In this document: positions 59,541 to 64,000 of the stretch, piece after piece
How positions within the stretch are numbered: position 1 is the first letter of the stretch
How the letters are laid out: each line of letters opens with the position of its first letter
NCBI GenBank assembly: GCA_003255065.1
Contig: QAOA01006682.1
Span: 462,573 to 526,572 of the forward strand
Source: Cercis canadensis
Lineage: Eukaryota; Streptophyta; Magnoliopsida; Fabales; Fabaceae
Reading direction: 5' to 3'
Length of the DNA stretch: 64,000 nucleotides
Made by a program: the position numbers and the translations under genes
Notes under the pieces: model-generated
What the model saw: the letters and a program-made list of their open reading frames with translations, nothing else
Database searches by the model: none
What the model was told of the DNA's origin: nothing

Positions 59541-62500
59541 TCACGATTCCATTGTGATGATATCTTGGTATTCTCCATCAAAAGCAGTATTCCAGTAATC
59601 AAATCTGTCATCTTCCTCTGCATCTTGATAGAAAAGATGAAATGCCTCTAAATCTTCGGCATGATTCTTTTGAAAATAATGATCGACTAACTGTTGAAAA
59701 TCAGTCCGAATTTTGAAAGGAACTTCGGGAATGGTTAAATCTGAATATATTTTTTGATTAAAATCCTCTGCAACAAGGGTTTGATATTTAATAGAAAGCT
59801 CTTTTGCAATAGTAAAAGCTCTCCAATGTCTAATTTGCTTTCTTAAGGAAAGATTATGACAGGGCCAAGGATACTCAGAGGAGAGAAGGTAAGGTTTGAC
59901 TACATGTTTTTTGAGAAGGATTTTGTGTTGAGCAGGATAACAAATTCCTCTGATCCATTCTGGGGCTTTACTTTGAATGAGTAACTCTACATATCTTTTT
60001 GGAGGAAACTTGTCAAAGGCATGTATGATACAGTGAGACAGCTTTCGTCCAAATCCTTTTGATTGATCAGGGTTGGTAATGAGGATATTGGCAAGATAAC
60101 CATAATCTAAAAGCTTTTGAGGAGTTAACACTATTGGTTCTTTGTTGAAATAGATTGTGACAGGCAGATATTGGGAGAGATCTAATGAGGCTCTACATAT
60201 GCTATAGGTAAGGTGACATTTACAATCAGGCATGGAAAGGGGAATTTCTGTACACAAAGGGTCTGTTTTGAAACATTTAATGGCTTTGAGACCATGATAA
60301 CATTCCCATGTCCAAGTCATACCTGGAATGAGTTTGTAATTGCAAGCGAATTCAATTAAAGCCTTTTGAATAAACTCTTGCCTGTTGAGCTCAGTTTCTT
60401 GAAGAGTTTGATGAACATATTCTCTACAATCAGCATCTGGTAACTGATTGAGAAAACTGTGGGAGAAGAAGAAAGCTCTTGATTTCTTTGTTTCTCTTTC
60501 TACTTTTGCTTTAACCAGTGGGGTTAAAGTTAGAATCTTTTCTTTTCCTTTAGCCAGTGGGGCTAAAGTTCTGTCGCTCTCTCTCATCTTACCTTTACCC
60601 TTATCTTTAGCCAGTGGGGCTAAGATAGCACTCTTATCTGTGTCCCATTTTGCTTTAGCCAGTGGGGCTAAAGTTATATCCTCTAAAGCATCAAGTTCTT
60701 TGAATCTACTTTCATCCAGTGGGGATGATGATGATATTCCACTGTGAGCCAGTTGGGCTGACAGGGCTTCAACTTGTCTTTTGAGAAGTTCATTCTCTTT
60801 AATCAGCTCAAGATTATTAGCAGTAATATCAGTAAGAAAATATTCATTTGTTCCACAAGTAAGACAAGTTTTGTGATGAAATTTGTGATGAGAAAAACGA
60901 AAATAGTCTGCTACTACTTGCAAGACTAATGACTTATTATTGAAGTCACTAATATTCCAAATAGCATCTAATATTACTGTTTCACTATCTTCTAATCCCT
61001 CTAAATTACCTCTGTAATGAAGATTAGACTCTTTAGGCCAGACAGGTAAAGCTTTGTCAACAAAATACATCAATCCATGGGGATCCATCTGCAAAACTAA
61101 TCTGATTAGTATAAACAGTAATATCTTATATGATGAAGGAACAAATATATTATGGAATAAAGTGTTAGGTATTTGAAACCTAATCTTTTGAAAAACATTA
61201 TTGAAAGGTATGTAATGAACTTCTTGATTTTTGAATATCATGTTGATAACAGATATTGAACTATTTTGAATTTCATCAACATCTTTGTCTCTCATAGGGG
61301 TAAGAAATTCAAATATGATTTCTTTGCCTTTTTGAAGAGTATGCACTCCCTGAGATGTTACATGAAAAGGATAAATTTGAGTTAGGAAAGGAGTTCCTAA
61401 GATTACAGGTGTTGAAATATTTTTGACCAGAATAAAAGTATTTTTGAAACAAATACCTTTATTGCAAATTTGAGCCTTGGTTAATTTGAAATTTATATGA
61501 AGCTTTGAACCGTTAGCACTAGTTAAAGACTCTAGAGTCTTTTCATAGTACTTAGTAGGAATTAAACCTTCTTGAATGCAATTCATGTCTGCACCTGAGT
61601 CTATCAGGGCAATGAAACTCTTATGATATTCTTCATTAATGATTAATGATATTTTGCAATACCATTTTTGAATTTGAATCCTATTGATGATATTAAGATA
61701 AGTTTCATGAGAATCTGAAGATTGATCAATATCTTCATCTTCATCTTCATTCTTTTGACTAGACTCTTGACTATTGAGATGACTCTTTAATGACAAATTA
61801 AGCAAATCTAATTCTATTCGGCTCTGATCTTGCTTTAGTTGCTTAATTTCTTCTTTGACTTCTTTGATTTCATTTTGAAGATCTTTGACAGTAACAACCT
61901 GTTGTTTTGAATTCATTTTTGACAAAATAGCACTAAGGCTAATTGGTTTGATGTCAGGAAAGCTAGGCTTCTCTTTATCTAAGATGTCTTTTAATTTCAA
62001 AAGATATTGCCTTTTGATTTCATCATCTTCTATCTTTTCTATGACATCTATGAGGAAACTAGCTTCTGATGAAATAACATTTATTGACTTAGATTTGCAA
62101 GTTCCATTGCAATCTGGATCCTTGCAATTTTGAATACAGGGTTCATCTTTTTCAGTTTCAGAAGATTCTGAAGCAGATGATTCTTCTTGAATTTGAAAAA
62201 TATTTTCTATTTGATTTTCAGAATTCCTATCTGATGATTCCTTTTCAGATTCATTCTCTGAGTCTGAAATATTGTTAATGAACAATTTACTTAATTCTTT
62301 CTTTAATGAATCACTAATGTTTAATGAATTGATCTTAGATCTCATCGGACAATTACTCTTGTAATGTCCTACTTGACCACATCTATAACAGACAGGATTT
62401 TTGAATGACTTTCTAGACTTTGAACTCTTCTTTGATGATTCTTTGAAAGGTTTTGGTTCATTTCTATCATGATTTGTTCTTCTTTTATTGAACTTTCTAT

Positions 62501-63695
62501 GACCAAAATCTTTCCTAAAAGACTTATTCTTTTTCTTATCTCTTGATGAAGGAGGAACTAAATTTGTATCAAATCCCATTTGATTACAAATATTTCCTAG
62601 TTCATTCTTCCTTTTATGACTATCTTTTTGAATTTTGTTTTTGAACTTAATATCATTACACTCAACCATGATCTCTTGATTGACAGCACTAACTAACTGA
62701 CCATAAGATGAAGATTCATAGACTTGAGTTAATGATAAACCTTGTTGAGTTCCATGGTTTCTCAACCTTTCTTTGACTTTTTCTGCAAATAGCTTAGGAA
62801 GACCACAGATAAACTTTTCTTTCCAATAAGCTAAATTGCAATCACTTCTTAAGAACACTTTTGAGAAAAAGACATCTTTATACCATCTTAAGTCTGAGAG
62901 TTCTCTACACCTTAAGTTGGTTAAGATTTCTAATGACTTGTCTTGAAAGCTTTGAGGTTCACCTATGAAATGTTTAATGATGGCATAGATCAAAAGTTCT
63001 ATGCATGTTGAACTATCAGTTTCAGGATCTATTGAAGTTTCTATTTCTAATCTTTGATCTTCAGTGAGATAATTATCCCACCAACCTTTGAGTTGACCAG
63101 TGAAACCACTAACAACAATTTTAAGGATATTCCTTAAATCTGCTGAAGGAATTTTGATTCTAAAAGCATTAACTGCCATGAGGATTTCATTAGTATGATT
63201 TAATATCTCATGTTCGCTCATACCATCAATATTCCACTCATAGATACTAGTTCCATCATAACTACTATGGACATATTGACTTCTTTCCTCAAATTGAATA
63301 TCTGGAAGAGTAGGTCTATGATAATAATTTCTAGTTTGATAAGTTCTTCGACCTATTCTCAGATTTTGTTTTAAAACTTTATTGACAGCTAATTCTTCTT
63401 TTTCTTGATTGATCATATTGATTGATTGTTTCTTTTTTAACTTATTGAGTTTATCGACTATTAGGTCTAAAACATCTTCATTTCCAAACCTAATGTCTTT
63501 CATTTTTGAAAAGTTTGGCATCCTATATATAGGTTGCTGAATTTCTGATTTATTGAAAAATATTGAAGGAGAAGAATGAGACTTTGATGAAGAGGGACCT
63601 AATGAAAGAGGACCTAAAAGACGACTTAATGGAGGAAGATCTAATGAATTATTTAATGAAGGAAGAGAAAAGAGTGTATTCTCTACTCTAGTCAT
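59541..63695 (-). CDS. Caulimovirid-like polyprotein: coat, zinc knuckle, protease, no RT
   Basis: A 1384-codon open frame of an endogenous pararetrovirus-like element. Residues about 150-350 resemble the caulimovirid coat protein (YEWNIDG, GFTGQLKGWWDNYL, LSDLRWYKDVF, YWKEKFICGLP). A lysine/serine-rich basic stretch precedes a zinc knuckle CYRCGQVGHYKSNC (436-449), then an acidic Ser/Glu region and a coiled coil (about 610-650). A retropepsin domain follows with D699-S-G-A-D and VILGTPFL. No reverse transcriptase or RNase H follows. From about Met870 there is a different module: a Cys/His pair region (HHKTCLTCG), a leucine-rich coiled coil (KENELLKRQVEALSAQL), four LAPLAK-type repeats, and about 300 further residues of unknown function ending in an acidic tail. 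Alternative: a Gypsy-like element with related gag. Frame openness over 4.1 kb suggests recent insertion or selection. Confidence 0.75.
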   Translation of the reverse strand: MTRVENTLFSLPSLNNSLDLPPLSRLLGPLSLGPSSSKSHSSPSIFFNKSEIQQPIYRMPNFSKMKDIRFGNEDVLDLIVDKLNKLKKKQSINMINQEKEELAVNKVLKQNLRIGRRTYQTRNYYHRPTLPDIQFEERSQYVHSSYDGTSIYEWNIDGMSEHEILNHTNEILMAVNAFRIKIPSADLRNILKIVVSGFTGQLKGWWDNYLTEDQRLEIETSIDPETDSSTCIELLIYAIIKHFIGEPQSFQDKSLEILTNLRCRELSDLRWYKDVFFSKVFLRSDCNLAYWKEKFICGLPKLFAEKVKERLRNHGTQQGLSLTQVYESSSYGQLVSAVNQEIMVECNDIKFKNKIQKDSHKRKNELGNICNQMGFDTNLVPPSSRDKKKNKSFRKDFGHRKFNKRRTNHDRNEPKPFKESSKKSSKSRKSFKNPVCYRCGQVGHYKSNCPMRSKINSLNISDSLKKELSKLFINNISDSENESEKESSDRNSENQIENIFQIQEESSASESSETEKDEPCIQNCKDPDCNGTCKSKSINVISSEASFLIDVIEKIEDDEIKRQYLLKLKDILDKEKPSFPDIKPISLSAILSKMNSKQQVVTVKDLQNEIKEVKEEIKQLKQDQSRIELDLLNLSLKSHLNSQESSQKNEDEDEDIDQSSDSHETYLNIINRIQIQKWYCKISLIINEEYHKSFIALIDSGADMNCIQEGLIPTKYYEKTLESLTSANGSKLHINFKLTKAQICNKGICFKNTFILVKNISTPVILGTPFLTQIYPFHVTSQGVHTLQKGKEIIFEFLTPMRDKDVDEIQNSSISVINMIFKNQEVHYIPFNNVFQKIRFQIPNTLFHNIFVPSSYKILLFILIRLVLQMDPHGLMYFVDKALPVWPKESNLHYRGNLEGLEDSETVILDAIWNISDFNNKSLVLQVVADYFRFSHHKFHHKTCLTCGTNEYFLTDITANNLELIKENELLKRQVEALSAQLAHSGISSSSPLDESRFKELDALEDITLAPLAKAKWDTDKSAILAPLAKDKGKGKMRESDRTLAPLAKGKEKILTLTPLVKAKVERETKKSRAFFFSHSFLNQLPDADCREYVHQTLQETELNRQEFIQKALIEFACNYKLIPGMTWTWECYHGLKAIKCFKTDPLCTEIPLSMPDCKCHLTYSICRASLDLSQYLPVTIYFNKEPIVLTPQKLLDYGYLANILITNPDQSKGFGRKLSHCIIHAFDKFPPKRYVELLIQSKAPEWIRGICYPAQHKILLKKHVVKPYLLSSEYPWPCHNLSLRKQIRHWRAFTIAKELSIKYQTLVAEDFNQKIYSDLTIPEVPFKIRTDFQQLVDHYFQKNHAEDLEAFHLFYQDAEEDDRFDYWNTAFDGEYQDIITMES
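60509..60675 (-). repeat. Four in-frame LAPLAK-type repeats in the polyprotein
   Basis: The plus-strand motif TTTAGCCAGTGGGGCTAAAG, or a close variant, occurs four times at intervals of about 40-55 bases and encodes LAPLAK, LAPLAK, LAPLAK and LTPLVK on the minus strand, separated by lysine/glutamate-rich spacers. Each copy is itself nearly palindromic (TTTAGCC...GGCTAAA). Confidence 0.85.
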
Positions 63696-63737
63696 TTGAT
63701 TTGAAACAGTTTTGAGTATTTGATTTGTGTAATTATT

Positions 63738-64000
63738 CTAATATTGAATATTCTTAACATCTTTTAATGAAAGATTGTCCTTATCAGGACCATGACTCAT
63801 TTTGAAGGGTGAAGCAATTACTTCTTCTTGATGAACATTTTTGACAATGATTTCTTCTAAAGGAGGATGAACTGTAGTAACAGTTGTATTGGATAAGGTT
63901 TTCCAATTTTGAGCTATCCTGGTATTCATATTGATTTCCTTAGGTGTTCTAAAAGGATAAGGTATGTAATTTTTCCTAGCATAGACTTCAAACCATTCAA
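63738..64000 (-). pseudogene. Upstream part of the pararetroelement polyprotein, cut by edge
   Basis: Open from the right edge to a TAG at 63738-63740, in the same frame as the large polyprotein at 59541-63695. It encodes a segment with NWKTLSNTTVTTVHPPLEE and EVIASPFK, which in related polyproteins lies between the movement protein and the coat protein. The movement protein itself would lie beyond the window. Codons between this TAG and the next ATG (63695) are also open and look coding, so one stop separates the two parts. Confidence 0.6.

Noticed and set aside
60448..60747. Plus-strand frame with LASGAK repeats as a gene
   Set aside because: It is the antisense of the LAPLAK repeats of the much longer minus-strand polyprotein.
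1..64000. CRISPR arrays, bacterial operons, rRNA or intact tRNA genes
   Set aside because: None seen; the sequence is plant nuclear DNA, and the tRNA-like promoter motifs found belong to SINEs.

Overview
The window is plant nuclear DNA, almost certainly from a eudicot. It is AT-rich, has a spliced cytochrome P450, a plant-only CBL-interacting protein kinase, TTTAGGG-type telomere-like tracts, Athila-type Gypsy elements and a caulimovirid-like polyprotein. I cannot name the species. Three host genes can be supported: one exon of a KH/STAR RNA-binding protein gene at the left edge (minus strand), an intronless CIPK at 23485-24777 (plus), and a two-exon CYP79-type P450 at 43655-45368 (plus). Nearly everything else is transposable elements and their debris.

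Layout. 1-1640: KH exon and non-coding flank with a 193-bp-period duplication. 1641-7775: degraded LTR-like sequence split by a 3.4-kb CACTA transposon (3779-7189, TSD AGA). 7776-9515: AT-rich, with two tRNA-derived SINEs that have clear target-site duplications. 9515-10898: a truncated, inverted CACTA relative. 13624-17360: a second full-length CACTA. The two full-length CACTA copies each carry a decayed multi-exon Ptta/En-Spm-like gene and a 550-630 bp degenerate telomere-like tract in front of it. 17361-23000: mostly non-coding, with a long-TIR element and a hAT element with a perfect 8-bp TSD. 23000-25000: the CIPK locus, with a short uORF that stops one base before the kinase start codon. 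28268-30508: a PIF/Harbinger-type non-autonomous element. 32408-43553: a tandem array of twelve full and one partial roughly 780-bp units, interrupted by a 1.4-kb solo LTR, ending about 100 bp upstream of the CYP79 start codon. 47257-58572: a SINE with an exact 19-bp TSD, split by a 10.9-kb Athila-like element (minus strand). That element lacks visible reverse transcriptase and integrase and has itself received a 3.2-kb solo LTR and a permuted piece of another Gypsy element. 59541-64000: a large minus-strand reading frame resembling caulimovirid/pararetroelement coat protein, zinc knuckle and aspartic protease, joined in frame to an unfamiliar C-terminal module with no reverse transcriptase in between.

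Assembly note. Single N characters fall either inside homopolymers/microsatellites or between two nearly identical adjacent copies (10316, 25641, 26513, 33112). The second kind looks like unmerged contig overlaps or haplotypes rather than real tandem duplications.

The host genes do not form a pathway. The CIPK is expected to act in calcium/CBL signalling and the CYP79 in aldoxime formation from an amino acid. The most distinctive signals are the tandem array that makes up the CYP79 upstream region, the telomere-like tracts inside CACTA transposons, and the pararetrovirus-like frame without a polymerase.
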